Assembly (NCBI GenBank): GCA_904378045.1
Contig: CAJFHC010000001.1
Location: 43,906-107,905, forward strand
DNA length: 64,000 bases
Direction: 5' to 3'
Origin: Candidatus Metalachnospira gallinarum
Lineage (GTDB): Bacteria; Bacillota; Clostridia; Lachnospirales; Anaerotignaceae
Made by a program: the position numbers and the translations under genes. How positions within the stretch are numbered: position 1 is the stretch's first letter; each line of letters opens with the position of its first letter. Below the pieces are notes generated by a model. That model was not told the origin of the DNA. It saw only the letters and a list, made by a program, of their open reading frames with translations, and did not search any database. This document shows, one piece after another, positions 42,023-51,585 of the stretch.

Positions 42023-43771
42023 TTGGACAAACTGAGTTTCAGAAGCAGGAAAAGGCTTTTTATAGTGCTTGTCTGTTTTGCGCTGTCGCTGGCCGTGCTG
42101 AGTATGCGGGTAGGATATATAATGCTCTTTAAGGCCGAGGAATATCAAAAGATGGCCTATGAACAACAGACAAGAGACCGGCTGATAACGCCTAAAAGGG
42201 GGAGCATACTGGACAGAAACGGAAAGGGCATGGCGGTCACGGAATCGGTAAGCGCAGTATCGGTCATACATGCTCAGATAGAAAACGAGGAGGAAACGGC
42301 TGAGGCTCTCGCGGAAATACTTGATCTTGATTATGAGGAAGTGCTTGAGGACATCAGTGAAAACGTGGCTCTTAAAAGAATAAAATCCAAGGTGGATAAG
42401 GAAACCGCGTCAAAGCTGAGAGAATTGGAACTGCCGGGGGTTATGATAGATGAGGACGTGGAGAGAACATATCCTTATTATACGCTGGCGGCAAGCGTTA
42501 TAGGATTCGTAGGAAAGGATAATCAGGGAATAATAGGCTTGGAGAGCAAATACGAGGAATATCTTAAGGGCGAGGCCGGAAAGCTGCTTACGCTTACGGA
42601 CTCCAAAGGAAGAAGGGTAAGTGACTCGGAGGAAAGAATCGAGCCGGTAGACGGCGAAAACCTTGTGACAAGCATTGACGTGGTAATACAGCAGTATGCC
42701 GAGCAGGAGATCGCGGCCGCCGTGGAGGCTAAAAACGCGAAAAGCGGACTGATAATCGTTATGAATCCTCAAAACGGTGAGATCTACGCTATGGCAAATT
42801 ATCCGACATTCGACCTGAATGAGCCTTTTACTATCAATGACGTTGAGCTGGCGGCCATTTGGGATACATTTACGGCTGAGGAAAAAAACGATTATCTTAA
42901 CCATATGTGGAGGAACAAGGCGATAAACGATACATACGAGCCGGGAAGCACGTTTAAGATCGTAACGGCCTCAACCGGACTTGAGGAGGGGGTAATTACG
43001 CCTGAAAGCAAATTTACATGCACCGGCTCAATGGTCGTCGGAGGAAGAACAATAAAATGCTGGCGCTATCCCAGAACCCATGGCGAGCAGACGTTTGCCG
43101 AGGGAGTAAGAAATTCCTGCAATCCGGTGTTTATGGCCGTGGCCGAACGCATAGGCGCGGATACGTTCTATGATTATATGGTGAAATTCGGATTCGCAGA
43201 GAAAACCGGCATAGACTTAAACGGCGAAGCCGTCGGCATACTCCATGACAAGGAGGGTATCGGCCCCGTGGAGCTTGCCACCATGAGCTTTGGACAGACA
43301 TTCCAGATAACGCCGATACAGCTTTTGAGAGCGGCGGCGGCCGTGGTCAACGGCGGCAGACTCGTAACACCGCATTTTGCCCTAAAAACCGTGGACGACG
43401 AGGGCTTTACCGTAAATACTTTTGACTGGCCGCAGGGCGAGCGTGTCATAAGTGAGGAAACGAGCGAGGAAATGAGAGAAATACTTGAATCGGTCGTCGC
43501 GGAGGGAACAGGAAACAAAGCTCAGGTGCCGGGCTACAGGATAGGAGGGAAAACGGCCACAAGCCAGAAACTCCCCAGAGGAAGCGGAAAATATATCGCC
43601 AGCTTTATGGCATTCGCTCCGGCCGATGATCCGCAGGTAATGGCGCTTGTGCTCATAGACGAGCCTGAAGGCGTATATTACGGAGGAACCGTGGCCGGAC
43701 CGGTGATGAAGGATCTGCTTTCAAATATCCTGCCATATCTGAATATAGAAAAAACGGCGGAAATTGAATGA
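42023..43771 (+). CDS. Class B penicillin-binding protein (FtsI/SpoVD type)
   Basis: This 582-residue transpeptidase cross-links peptidoglycan at the septum or in the spore cortex. It has a membrane anchor (about 12-32), a dimerisation domain with PKRGSILDRNGK (about 56-67), and a transpeptidase domain with catalytic S309 in GSTFK, SCN in RNSCNPVF, and GGKTATSQ where most PBPs have KTG. There are no PASTA domains. The start is TTG at 42023 behind GGAGAG. It opens the cell-wall cluster but is separated from murE by its own promoter. No ftsL, mraW or mraZ precedes it. FtsI and SpoVD cannot be told apart here. Confidence 0.92.
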   Translation: MDKLSFRSRKRLFIVLVCFALSLAVLSMRVGYIMLFKAEEYQKMAYEQQTRDRLITPKRGSILDRNGKGMAVTESVSAVSVIHAQIENEEETAEALAEILDLDYEEVLEDISENVALKRIKSKVDKETASKLRELELPGVMIDEDVERTYPYYTLAASVIGFVGKDNQGIIGLESKYEEYLKGEAGKLLTLTDSKGRRVSDSEERIEPVDGENLVTSIDVVIQQYAEQEIAAAVEAKNAKSGLIIVMNPQNGEIYAMANYPTFDLNEPFTINDVELAAIWDTFTAEEKNDYLNHMWRNKAINDTYEPGSTFKIVTASTGLEEGVITPESKFTCTGSMVVGGRTIKCWRYPRTHGEQTFAEGVRNSCNPVFMAVAERIGADTFYDYMVKFGFAEKTGIDLNGEAVGILHDKEGIGPVELATMSFGQTFQITPIQLLRAAAAVVNGGRLVTPHFALKTVDDEGFTVNTFDWPQGERVISEETSEEMREILESVVAEGTGNKAQVPGYRIGGKTATSQKLPRGSGKYIASFMAFAPADDPQVMALVLIDEPEGVYYGGTVAGPVMKDLLSNILPYLNIEKTAEIE

Positions 43772-43790
43772 TTTTAAACCGGCTGAATTA

Positions 43791-43819
43791 TTTACATAAG
43801 CTAAGGCCTGTGATATAAT
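43791..43819 (+). promoter_or_regulatory. Promoter of the murE-to-ftsW cluster
   Basis: TTTACA (43791-43796), a 17-base spacer and a perfect TATAAT (43814-43819) lie 41 bases before the murE start. Confidence 0.8.
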
Positions 43820-43860
43820 CAATTAGTTATAGAAACAGATAGTTTGGGGAGGTCTTTGAA

Positions 43861-45333
43861 TTGAGACTGGAAAGTCTGCTTAAAAATATAGATCATAAAA
43901 TTGTAAGTGGTTCTGCCGATACTGAAATAAAGTCCGTCAGATACGACTCGAGAAAGGTGGAAAAGGGAGATCTGTTCGTATGTATAACCGGTTTTCAGAC
44001 CGACGGACACAAATATGCCGCCTCCGCCGTTGAAAAAGGAGCCGCGGCCATTGTCTGCGAGCATGAGATCGAAGAGATAAAAAACAGCGGAGTTACTGTA
44101 GTCGTGACGGATAACACAAGAAAGGCTCTGGCGCTTATTTCCTCGGCATATTACGGTCATCCGGCGGATAAGATAAATGTTATAGGAGTGACCGGAACCA
44201 ACGGAAAAACGACTACGACCTATCTTATAAAAACAATACTTGACAATCTCGGACATAAGACAGGCGTTATAGGCACAATAGGCAATATGATCGGCTCGAA
44301 AAAACTCCATGCCGACAGAACGACGCCGGAAAGCCTTGAGCTTCAGGAGCTTTTCCATGAGATGGCCGAGGACGGAGTGGAGTATGCCGTAATGGAAGTA
44401 TCAAGCCATTCGCTTTCCCTTGACAGGGTCGCCGGCGTAAATTACAGCACGGCCGTGTTTACGAATCTGACACAGGATCATCTTGATTATCATAAAACCA
44501 TGGAAAACTATATGAAGGCCAAGGGGATACTTTTCTCCATGGCCGATAAAGCCGTCATAAACATCGACGACCCTGCCGGAGCTTATATGAGAAGCGTATC
44601 AAAGGGCAGCGTGATGACAACCGGAATTGACAGCGAAGACGCCGACCTGAGAGCGGAGAACATATCCGTAACGGCTCAGGGAGTAAGCTATACTCTTGAC
44701 TACGATGGAAAGCAGTATCCTGTAAAGCTCAACATACCGGGAAGGTTCAGCATATATAATTCCCTTGGAGCCATCGGAGCCTGCCTTATGAACGGAGTGG
44801 CGATGGATGATATAATCAGCGGCCTTGCCCTCAATGAGGGAGTGCCCGGAAGATTCCAGTCAGTGCCCAACTCCCTTGGAATAACCGTAATAGTAGATTA
44901 CGCCCATACGCCCGATGGCCTTGAGAATATACTTGAGACGGCTCATGAGTTCGCTGAAAAAAGGATAATTACAGTATTCGGCTGCGGAGGAGACAGGGAC
45001 AGGACAAAACGTCCGCTTATGGCCGGGATAGTCGGAAAACTCTCGGACTTTGCCATAATCACCAGCGATAATCCGAGGACAGAGGATCCTGAAGCCATAC
45101 TCAACGACGTTGAGGCCGGTATGATACCGACGAAATGCCCGTATCATAAAATAGTCGACAGACGTGAGGCCATAAACGAGGCCATAAAAATGGCCGAAAA
45201 AGATGATGTTGTCATAATAGCCGGCAAGGGACACGAGGACTATCAGATATTTGCTGACAGGACGATACATTTTGACGATGTGGAGGAAGTCAGCAGGGCT
45301 TTGGCGGAATTGGAAAAACAGGAGAGAAAATAA
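43861..45333 (+). CDS. murE: UDP-MurNAc-tripeptide synthetase MurE
   Basis: This 490-residue ATP-dependent ligase adds the third residue of the peptidoglycan stem. The nucleotide loop GVTGTNGKTTTTYL (about 109-122), the carbamylated-Lys region and the motif TSDNPRTEDPEAI (about 401-413) are visible. The DNPR form binds meso-diaminopimelate rather than lysine, so this organism probably has mDAP cell wall. The start is TTG at 43861 behind GGGGAGG. It overlaps murF by one base. Confidence 0.95.
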   Translation: MRLESLLKNIDHKIVSGSADTEIKSVRYDSRKVEKGDLFVCITGFQTDGHKYAASAVEKGAAAIVCEHEIEEIKNSGVTVVVTDNTRKALALISSAYYGHPADKINVIGVTGTNGKTTTTYLIKTILDNLGHKTGVIGTIGNMIGSKKLHADRTTPESLELQELFHEMAEDGVEYAVMEVSSHSLSLDRVAGVNYSTAVFTNLTQDHLDYHKTMENYMKAKGILFSMADKAVINIDDPAGAYMRSVSKGSVMTTGIDSEDADLRAENISVTAQGVSYTLDYDGKQYPVKLNIPGRFSIYNSLGAIGACLMNGVAMDDIISGLALNEGVPGRFQSVPNSLGITVIVDYAHTPDGLENILETAHEFAEKRIITVFGCGGDRDRTKRPLMAGIVGKLSDFAIITSDNPRTEDPEAILNDVEAGMIPTKCPYHKIVDRREAINEAIKMAEKDDVVIIAGKGHEDYQIFADRTIHFDDVEEVSRALAELEKQERK

Positions 45334-46706
45334 TGATAGCTTTGAATATATCCGAGGCGGCAAAACTCGCCGAAGGAAAAATGATTGGACGTGACGGCAT
45401 TATAAAGCGCGTGTCCACCGATTCCAGAGATGTTGACGGAGACTGCCTTTTCGCGGCTATAAAGGGCGAAAGGTTTGACGGCCATGACTTTGTGGAAAAA
45501 GCATGGGAAAACGGCGCTGCCTGCGTTTTATCATCAAGAGAGATAACGGTTCCTGAAGGGAAAAGCGCCATAATAGTTGAGGATACGAGAAAGGCGCTTC
45601 TTGATTTGGCGGGCGGCTATAGGAATATGTTTGATATTCCGGTGTGCGCCGTGACAGGAAGCGTTGGAAAGACGACAACTAAGGACATAATAGCCGCCGT
45701 GCTTTCCCAAAAATACAGCGTGCTTAAGACAAGCGGAAATTTCAATAACGACATCGGAGTGCCGAAGACGATATTCTCGATCGGGGAGGAGCATACCGCC
45801 GCCGTCATTGAAATGGGAATGAACCACAGATGGGAGATAGACGCGCTTGCCTCGGCGGTTACTCCGAACATCGGAGTAATAACTAATGTTGGAGTTTCAC
45901 ATATTGAAAATCTCGGCTCAAGGGACGGAATACTGGCGGCGAAATGCGAAATGCTTCCCCATATAAGAAGGGGAGGGTACGCCGTATTGAACGGAGACGA
46001 CGATATGCTCACCAAAATAAAAGGAAACGAGAGCCTCTATGGACTTCCCGCCGGCGTGAAAATACTTTGGTACGGCACGTCTCCCGAGATGGACGTTTAC
46101 GCCGAAAATATAGAACTCCTTGGAATTGACGGCGTAAAATGCGTGATACATACGCCTAAAGGAGCCTTTGAGACGGTCATTCCCGTTCCGGGAAGGCATA
46201 TGGTTTATAACGCCATGGCCGCGGCGGCAGTGGGCGTCATAAACGATATGGAACTTGAGGACATTAAAAACGGAATAGAGGGATTTTCTCCAACGGGAAT
46301 GAGAATGGAGAGGATAGCCCTTTCAAACGGAGCCGTAGTAATTGACGATTCCTATAACGCAAACCCCGTTTCCGTAAAGGCGGCGCTTGACGTTCTGGCT
46401 TCCTGTGACGGAAAAAAATACGCCGTTTTAGGCGATATGCTGGAGCTTGGTTCCTTCGCGGCCGAGATGCACAGAGAAGTCGGAAGCTACGCGGCGGAGA
46501 AAAATATTGACGGGCTTGCGGCCATCGGAGCTCATTCCGCCGATATATGCGCAGGGGCTTCCGAAGGCGGTATGGAAAACGTCACAGGGTATTTAACGGT
46601 GGATGAATTTATAGGCTCGGGATTTGTTCCCGAAGGTACGGTGCTCATAAAAGCGTCCCACAGTATGAATTTCGGCAGGATTGCCGACTATTTCAAGACG
46701 TTCTGA
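45333..46706 (+). CDS. murF: UDP-MurNAc-tripeptide:D-Ala-D-Ala ligase MurF
   Basis: This 457-residue ligase adds D-Ala-D-Ala to the stem peptide. The nucleotide loop AVTGSVGKTTTKDIIAA (about 109-125), the EMGMNHRWEID segment (about 157-167) and DDSYNANPVSVKAAL (about 336-350) are characteristic of MurF. It starts within the last base of murE (TAATG) and is followed by mraY. Confidence 0.96.
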   Translation: MIALNISEAAKLAEGKMIGRDGIIKRVSTDSRDVDGDCLFAAIKGERFDGHDFVEKAWENGAACVLSSREITVPEGKSAIIVEDTRKALLDLAGGYRNMFDIPVCAVTGSVGKTTTKDIIAAVLSQKYSVLKTSGNFNNDIGVPKTIFSIGEEHTAAVIEMGMNHRWEIDALASAVTPNIGVITNVGVSHIENLGSRDGILAAKCEMLPHIRRGGYAVLNGDDDMLTKIKGNESLYGLPAGVKILWYGTSPEMDVYAENIELLGIDGVKCVIHTPKGAFETVIPVPGRHMVYNAMAAAAVGVINDMELEDIKNGIEGFSPTGMRMERIALSNGAVVIDDSYNANPVSVKAALDVLASCDGKKYAVLGDMLELGSFAAEMHREVGSYAAEKNIDGLAAIGAHSADICAGASEGGMENVTGYLTVDEFIGSGFVPEGTVLIKASHSMNFGRIADYFKTF

Positions 46707-46736
46707 GCCGCTTGAAACAACAAAGGAGTAATATTG

Positions 46737-47702
46737 ATGAATCTGCTTACAAAAGGAATATACACATTAATAATCGCGTTCATACTCGGCGTGCTTGCCT
46801 GCCCGGCGCTCATACCGTTTCTGCACAGGCTGAAATTCGGACAGACTGTCCGCGACGACGGCCCCCAGACACATTTGCAGAAAACCGGTACGCCGACCAT
46901 GGGAGGGCTGGCGTTTCTGGCCGCATTTGCCCTTTCGGCTCTGTTTATGACGCCGACCCATGAGACCATCGCGGTCATACTCGTTACCATGGGATTTGGG
47001 CTTATCGGATTTGTTGACGATTATATAAAGGTCGTAAAAAAACGCTCCCTTGGCTTAAGACCTATGCAGAAGATAATTGGGCAGCTTGTGATATGCGCTC
47101 TTTTCATTGTCTATCTTTACGGTTCCGGAGTAGGAACGGAGATATATGTTCCGTTCGGCGGAGGAATGACGTGGGATCTTGGCGTGCTTTTCATACCGTT
47201 TTGCGTCATAGCCGTTCTGGCAACGGTAAACGGAGTAAACCTGACGGACGGTCTTGACGGCCTTGCCGACGGCGTAACTCTTATAGTGGCAGTATTTTTC
47301 ACCATGTGCGCCTACGCGGCCGGAAACGGCATTGTTACGGCCGGCGGAGCGATGATAGGCGGACTTTTGGCCTTTCTTATTTTTAATTCGTATCCCGCGA
47401 AAGTATTTATGGGCGATACGGGCTCTCTTGCTCTGGGAGGATTTATCGTTTCCTGCGCCTTTATACTCAAGATGCCGCTTTTCATACTCATAGCGGGCAT
47501 AATCTATGTTATAGAGACGCTTTCCGTGGCCATACAGGTAACGGTTTATAAAAAGACAAAGAAGCGTGTTTTCAAGATGGCTCCGATCCATCATCATTTT
47601 GAGCTTTGCGGATGGAAGGAGACAAAGGTCGTAACACTCTTTTATATAATAACAGCCATTGCCTGCCTTGTGGCATATCTCGGGGCACAGGCGATATTCT
47701 GA
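46737..47702 (+). CDS. mraY: Phospho-MurNAc-pentapeptide transferase MraY
   Basis: This 321-residue enzyme with about ten helices makes lipid I. Signature segments are FLHRLKFGQTVRDDGPQTH, split here as normal (about 28-47), KTGTPTMGGL (about 50-59), NGVNLTDGLDGLADG and the histidine motif APIHHHFELCGW near residue 284. The ATG at 46737 is 8 bases from AGGAG and is preferred to the adjacent TTG. Confidence 0.97.
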   Translation: MNLLTKGIYTLIIAFILGVLACPALIPFLHRLKFGQTVRDDGPQTHLQKTGTPTMGGLAFLAAFALSALFMTPTHETIAVILVTMGFGLIGFVDDYIKVVKKRSLGLRPMQKIIGQLVICALFIVYLYGSGVGTEIYVPFGGGMTWDLGVLFIPFCVIAVLATVNGVNLTDGLDGLADGVTLIVAVFFTMCAYAAGNGIVTAGGAMIGGLLAFLIFNSYPAKVFMGDTGSLALGGFIVSCAFILKMPLFILIAGIIYVIETLSVAIQVTVYKKTKKRVFKMAPIHHHFELCGWKETKVVTLFYIITAIACLVAYLGAQAIF

Positions 47703-47729
47703 TACTTTTGCTGAAAGGAAGAAATAACA

Positions 47730-49088
47730 ATGTATTCAAATAAAAAAGTAATAGTCTGCGGGATGGCGAGAAGCGGAATTTCCGCGGCCGAGCTTTTGGC
47801 ATCGGTTGGAGCCGACGTAACGATACAGGATATCAAGCCTCTTGACGCCCTTGAAAAAATACATGATCTGGACGAGATGAGGAATAAGGGAATAAAAATA
47901 TACGCAGGAGCCAATCCCGACGATATAATAGGGCAGTTTGACTATGCCGTTATGAGTCCCGGAGTGCCCTGCGACCTGCCGTTTGTCAAAAAGGCGGAGG
48001 AACTCAATGTAAATGTCATAAGCGAAGTTGAACTCGCTTATACGCTTACAAAATGCCCCGTCTGCGCCATAACAGGCACAAACGGAAAGACGACGACAAC
48101 GACCCTTGCCGGACTTTTGCTTGAAAGAAAATATAAAAACACGGCCGTTGTCGGCAATATTGGAGTGGCATATTCCGAAAAAGCGCTCTCGCTTACAAAA
48201 AACGATTATGTCTGCGCCGAGATCAGCAGTTTCCAGCTTGAAACGTCACATACGTTCAGACCGCATATAGCGGCGGTTTTAAATATTACCCCGGATCATC
48301 TCAACAGACATAAGACAATGGAAAATTATGTTGCCGTGAAGGAAAAAATATTCGCAAACCAGGGACAGGATGATTTTACGATATTAAATAAAAATGATCC
48401 CTACTGCATCAGGATGGCGGATAAAACTGACGGCAGAGTATTTTTCTTCTCCAGCGGGGAGAAGCTCGATGAAGGAATATATCTTGACGGGGACGAGATA
48501 CATATAAAATGGGACGGCCTTGACGAGGACGTTATAAACGTAAACGAACTTAAAATACTCGGTGTACACAACTATGAGAATGTTATGGCCGCCGTTGCCT
48601 GCGCGGTATGCGCCGGAGTCGAAATGGATGAGATTAGAGATGTGCTCAGAGAATTTAACGGAGTGGAGCACAGGATAGAATACTGCGGGACATTTGACGG
48701 GGTCGATTATTATAACGACTCCAAGGGAACGAATCCGGACGCGTCCATAAGAGCCGTGCTCGCCATGAGAAAACCGATAGTGCTTATCGGCGGAGGATAT
48801 GACAAGGGATCCGACTACGACGAGTGGGTAAGGCTTTTTGAGGGAAGAGTAAAACGCCTTGTTCTTATCGGCGTAACGGCGGAAAAAATAGCCGCCTGCT
48901 GTGATAAATACGGATTTAAAAACTATGAGTTTGCCGAAACATTTGAGGAATGCGTTGAAAAATGCAAAGCAGCGGCAAAGGACGGGGACTGCGTGCTTCT
49001 TTCACCGGCCTGCGCGAGCTGGGGAATGTTTGAGGATTACGAGCAGAGAGGAAGAGTGTTCAAGGAACTCATAAAAAAGGGACGCTGA
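47730..49088 (+). CDS. murD: UDP-MurNAc-L-alanine:D-glutamate ligase MurD
   Basis: This 452-residue ligase adds D-glutamate to UDP-MurNAc-L-Ala. It shows the N-terminal Rossmann segment VCGMARSGISAAELL, the nucleotide loop ITGTNGKTTTTTLAG (about 112-126), ISSFQLETS, NITPDHLNRH and YYNDSKGTNPDAS. Its position between mraY and ftsW is the standard cell-wall cluster order. Confidence 0.97.
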   Translation: MYSNKKVIVCGMARSGISAAELLASVGADVTIQDIKPLDALEKIHDLDEMRNKGIKIYAGANPDDIIGQFDYAVMSPGVPCDLPFVKKAEELNVNVISEVELAYTLTKCPVCAITGTNGKTTTTTLAGLLLERKYKNTAVVGNIGVAYSEKALSLTKNDYVCAEISSFQLETSHTFRPHIAAVLNITPDHLNRHKTMENYVAVKEKIFANQGQDDFTILNKNDPYCIRMADKTDGRVFFFSSGEKLDEGIYLDGDEIHIKWDGLDEDVINVNELKILGVHNYENVMAAVACAVCAGVEMDEIRDVLREFNGVEHRIEYCGTFDGVDYYNDSKGTNPDASIRAVLAMRKPIVLIGGGYDKGSDYDEWVRLFEGRVKRLVLIGVTAEKIAACCDKYGFKNYEFAETFEECVEKCKAAAKDGDCVLLSPACASWGMFEDYEQRGRVFKELIKKGR

Positions 49089-49173
49089 AAACAGTCTGCG
49101 CGTAAGGCGCTGTTGTTAAACGGCATAAAAACCGGATATAATTCAGGCGCGATGAATAAACAGGAGGTAAAGC

Positions 49174-50370
49174 ATGGCCGACTATAAAAAGAAAGACGGC
49201 AACGTCTACCAACTGAACAGAAGAATAGAAGAGGATATTCCCGACAGAAGCAGAATGAGACTGAGAGACATAATCAATCCGCACCCGTTCAGGGGCATAG
49301 ACTATACGGTTCTCATTATCGTGCTTATACTTGTTATGTTCGGACTGGTTATGGTTTTTTCATCCAGCTATTATTACGCCATGACAGAACCGAAATTCAA
49401 CGATAAGTTTTACTTTTTCAGCAGACAGCTCAGATGGGCCATAGTCGGGCTTGTGGCAATGGTTATGTGTATGAGTATAAACACGGAATTTTTCAGGCGT
49501 GTGTCGGTCTTGGCCTATGTCGCCATCATTGGCATACTTGTGGCGGTTCTTGCCATAGGAGTTGCGACCAAGGGCTCGCAGAGATGGCTTGAGATATTGG
49601 GAACGTCCTTCCAGCCATCCGAGTTTGCGAAATTCATAATAATAATATTTATGAGCGGTTTTGTCATAAAGCACCGGAATCTGCTGAACGGCAATTTCAT
49701 TATGTTTATAAAATGCGCCCTGCCGGTAATCGTCGCCGCCGGACTTATCGCTATGGAGAACCTTTCCACGGGTATAGTAGTTATGGTCGTGGGACTGATG
49801 ATAATGTTCGTGTCGAGCAAAAAAGTGATGAACTTCGTTGTTTTCGTCGTTGTAGGATTTATCGGATTCGTAATAATGGTTGCCATTGAGCCGTACAGAA
49901 GGGCGAGAATAATGGGATGGCTCGATCCTTGGAGCGATACGATCGACAACGGATATCAGATAGTGCAGTCACTTTTTGCCGTGGCGTCGGGAGGCCTTTT
50001 CGGGCTGGGAATAGGCCAGAGCAGACAAAAGACATTCATACCGGAGAGTTATAATGACATTATTTTCGCAATTATATGCGAGGAGCTCGGGCTTGTCGGA
50101 GCTATAGTCGTTATACTGCTTTTCCTTATTCTCATATGGAGAGGAATCAAAATAGCGATGAACGCCAGAGACAAATATTCTTCCTACGCCGCGACGGGAA
50201 TAATAACCATGATCGCTGTGCAGGTCATAATAAATATAGCGGTTGTTACAAATACCATGCCAAACACAGGTATGCCTATGCCGTTCATAAGCTACGGAGG
50301 AACATCTCTTGTAGTAACTATGGCGTCTATGGGGCTCCTGCTCAATATTTCGAGAAACTGCAGAAAATAA
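49174..50370 (+). CDS. SEDS-family glycosyltransferase, FtsW/SpoVE type
   Basis: This 398-residue membrane protein has ten helices. Typical SEDS marks are GVATKGSQRWLEILGTSFQPSE, split by normal spacing (about 128-149), IGQSRQKTFIPESYNDIIFAIICEELG (about 283-309, two adjoining motifs), and PFISYGGTS (about 370-378). SEDS proteins polymerise glycan from lipid II together with a class B PBP such as that at 42023. FtsW and SpoVE paralogues cannot be separated on sequence alone. Neither murG nor ftsQ follows; the cluster ends at a terminator. Confidence 0.93.
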   Translation: MADYKKKDGNVYQLNRRIEEDIPDRSRMRLRDIINPHPFRGIDYTVLIIVLILVMFGLVMVFSSSYYYAMTEPKFNDKFYFFSRQLRWAIVGLVAMVMCMSINTEFFRRVSVLAYVAIIGILVAVLAIGVATKGSQRWLEILGTSFQPSEFAKFIIIIFMSGFVIKHRNLLNGNFIMFIKCALPVIVAAGLIAMENLSTGIVVMVVGLMIMFVSSKKVMNFVVFVVVGFIGFVIMVAIEPYRRARIMGWLDPWSDTIDNGYQIVQSLFAVASGGLFGLGIGQSRQKTFIPESYNDIIFAIICEELGLVGAIVVILLFLILIWRGIKIAMNARDKYSSYAATGIITMIAVQVIINIAVVTNTMPNTGMPMPFISYGGTSLVVTMASMGLLLNISRNCRK

Positions 50371-50401
50371 AACCAATAAATATATAAATCATAAATACAT
50401 A

Positions 50402-50466
50402 AAAATGCTCCGGAGGGAGCGGACTTTCAATTACCAAAGACCGCCGCCTGTCCGGAGCTTTTATTA
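50402..50466 (+). terminator. Terminator of the cell-wall cluster
   Basis: GCTCCGG (50407-50413) pairs with CCGGAGC (50453-50459) and a second inner stem CGGaCTTT/AAAGaCCG, followed by TTTTATT. Confidence 0.75.
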
Positions 50467-50530
50467 TTTAATCGCCAAAAACTATCAATAAAAAACTATC
50501 AGTAAAAAGGAGGATCCCAAAAGTTTTATA

Positions 50531-51289
50531 TCAATAGACGAAAAACTGGCTCCAATAGATGGTGTTTCCGCTTTTATAATATCCCACGCCGATGCGGGTG
50601 AAATTTTCGTTTAATATATTTGCTCTGTGACCGGAGGAATCCATCCAGGCCTTTACTACTTCGGCGGGAGTTTTTTGACCGTAGGCGATATTTTCTCCGG
50701 CTCCGGAATATGTAACGCCGGCCTCCGAAAGGGCGGTGAAGCAGCTCCTTCCGTCGGGGCGGGTATGAGAAAAGCTGATTTCGCTTTCCTTCGCTCTTAC
50801 CTGCGCTGCCGATTGGACAAGAGAGTCGCTTTCAAGCTCGCTAAGACCGTATTTTTCCCTTTCGGCGTTCACAAGACGGACGACCTCAGCCGTGTATTCG
50901 GTTTCGTTGGATATTTGCCCTTCGCCGGATGTGTCGCCGTCAGACGTACCCGGGTTCTCCGGAAAAACAGGGAAATCAGGCTCGGTCGGAGCGCAGGGGT
51001 CATACACAGTTTCGGCATCGCAAAAACAAAAGCAGTTTTCCGGCATAGGACATAATAAATTTTCGCTGTTATCGCAATTATCGGTATAATACGGAGCTGT
51101 AAAAGACCAGCGGCCATAGAGGCTTCCGTCGGACTTAATAATTGAATTACAGTTTAAACGGTTTAAAGAGCCGTTTTTATAGCTGTTTACGCGAAAATTC
51201 CCATCTCCGGCATAAACACTTGCCGGAAAGACGGAAATAATCGCCGCAGTAATAATTGGCACAATTCTCTTTTTCATCTGTCTTTTCAT
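50531..51289 (-). CDS. Secreted CAP-domain protein with Cys-rich linker
   Basis: This 252-residue protein has a signal peptide (to about residue 27, ending SVYA). An unusual region follows, with seven cysteines between residues about 45 and 100 (in NCN, NCDN, LLCPM, ENCFCFC and DPCAP). After a Pro/Gly linker comes a CAP/SCP-PR1 domain (about 130-252) with NAEREKYGLSEL, SFSHTRPDG, GENIAYG, and SSGHRANILNENFTRIGVG. The CAP family is widespread in sporeformers (YkwD type), with roles proposed in wall or lipid binding. AAGGAG lies upstream of the ATG at 51289. The gene is monocistronic. Confidence 0.88.
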   Translation of the reverse strand: MKRQMKKRIVPIITAAIISVFPASVYAGDGNFRVNSYKNGSLNRLNCNSIIKSDGSLYGRWSFTAPYYTDNCDNSENLLCPMPENCFCFCDAETVYDPCAPTEPDFPVFPENPGTSDGDTSGEGQISNETEYTAEVVRLVNAEREKYGLSELESDSLVQSAAQVRAKESEISFSHTRPDGRSCFTALSEAGVTYSGAGENIAYGQKTPAEVVKAWMDSSGHRANILNENFTRIGVGYYKSGNTIYWSQFFVY

Positions 51290-51538
51290 TCTAACATCTC
51301 CTTAATTATTAAATTTATATTACAAATATATTACGGTTATATGTTAATACTTCCTATGTGTGTTATCAATGGTATATTGTGGTTAAACGAATGATAGAAA
51401 ATGATAAATTATTTAAAAAGTCCCTGAAAATGGGCGTTTCCGAAAGATCAATATATGGAAACCGATTTGACAGTAACATTTTTCCAGCGGAATAATGAAA
51501 GCCGAAAGGGTGACATAATGAGATATGGACTGTTTACA

Positions 51539-51567
51539 TTGACTGAAAGATTATGCTATCATATAAA
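51539..51567 (+). promoter_or_regulatory. Promoter of the M16 peptidase-dut operon
   Basis: TTGACT (51539-51544), a 17-base spacer and TATAAA (51562-51567) lie 19 bases before the start codon, giving a short leader. The 296-base gap before the gene is otherwise AT-rich with no other feature seen. Confidence 0.75.
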
Positions 51568-51585
51568 GATAGAGGGTGATTTACT

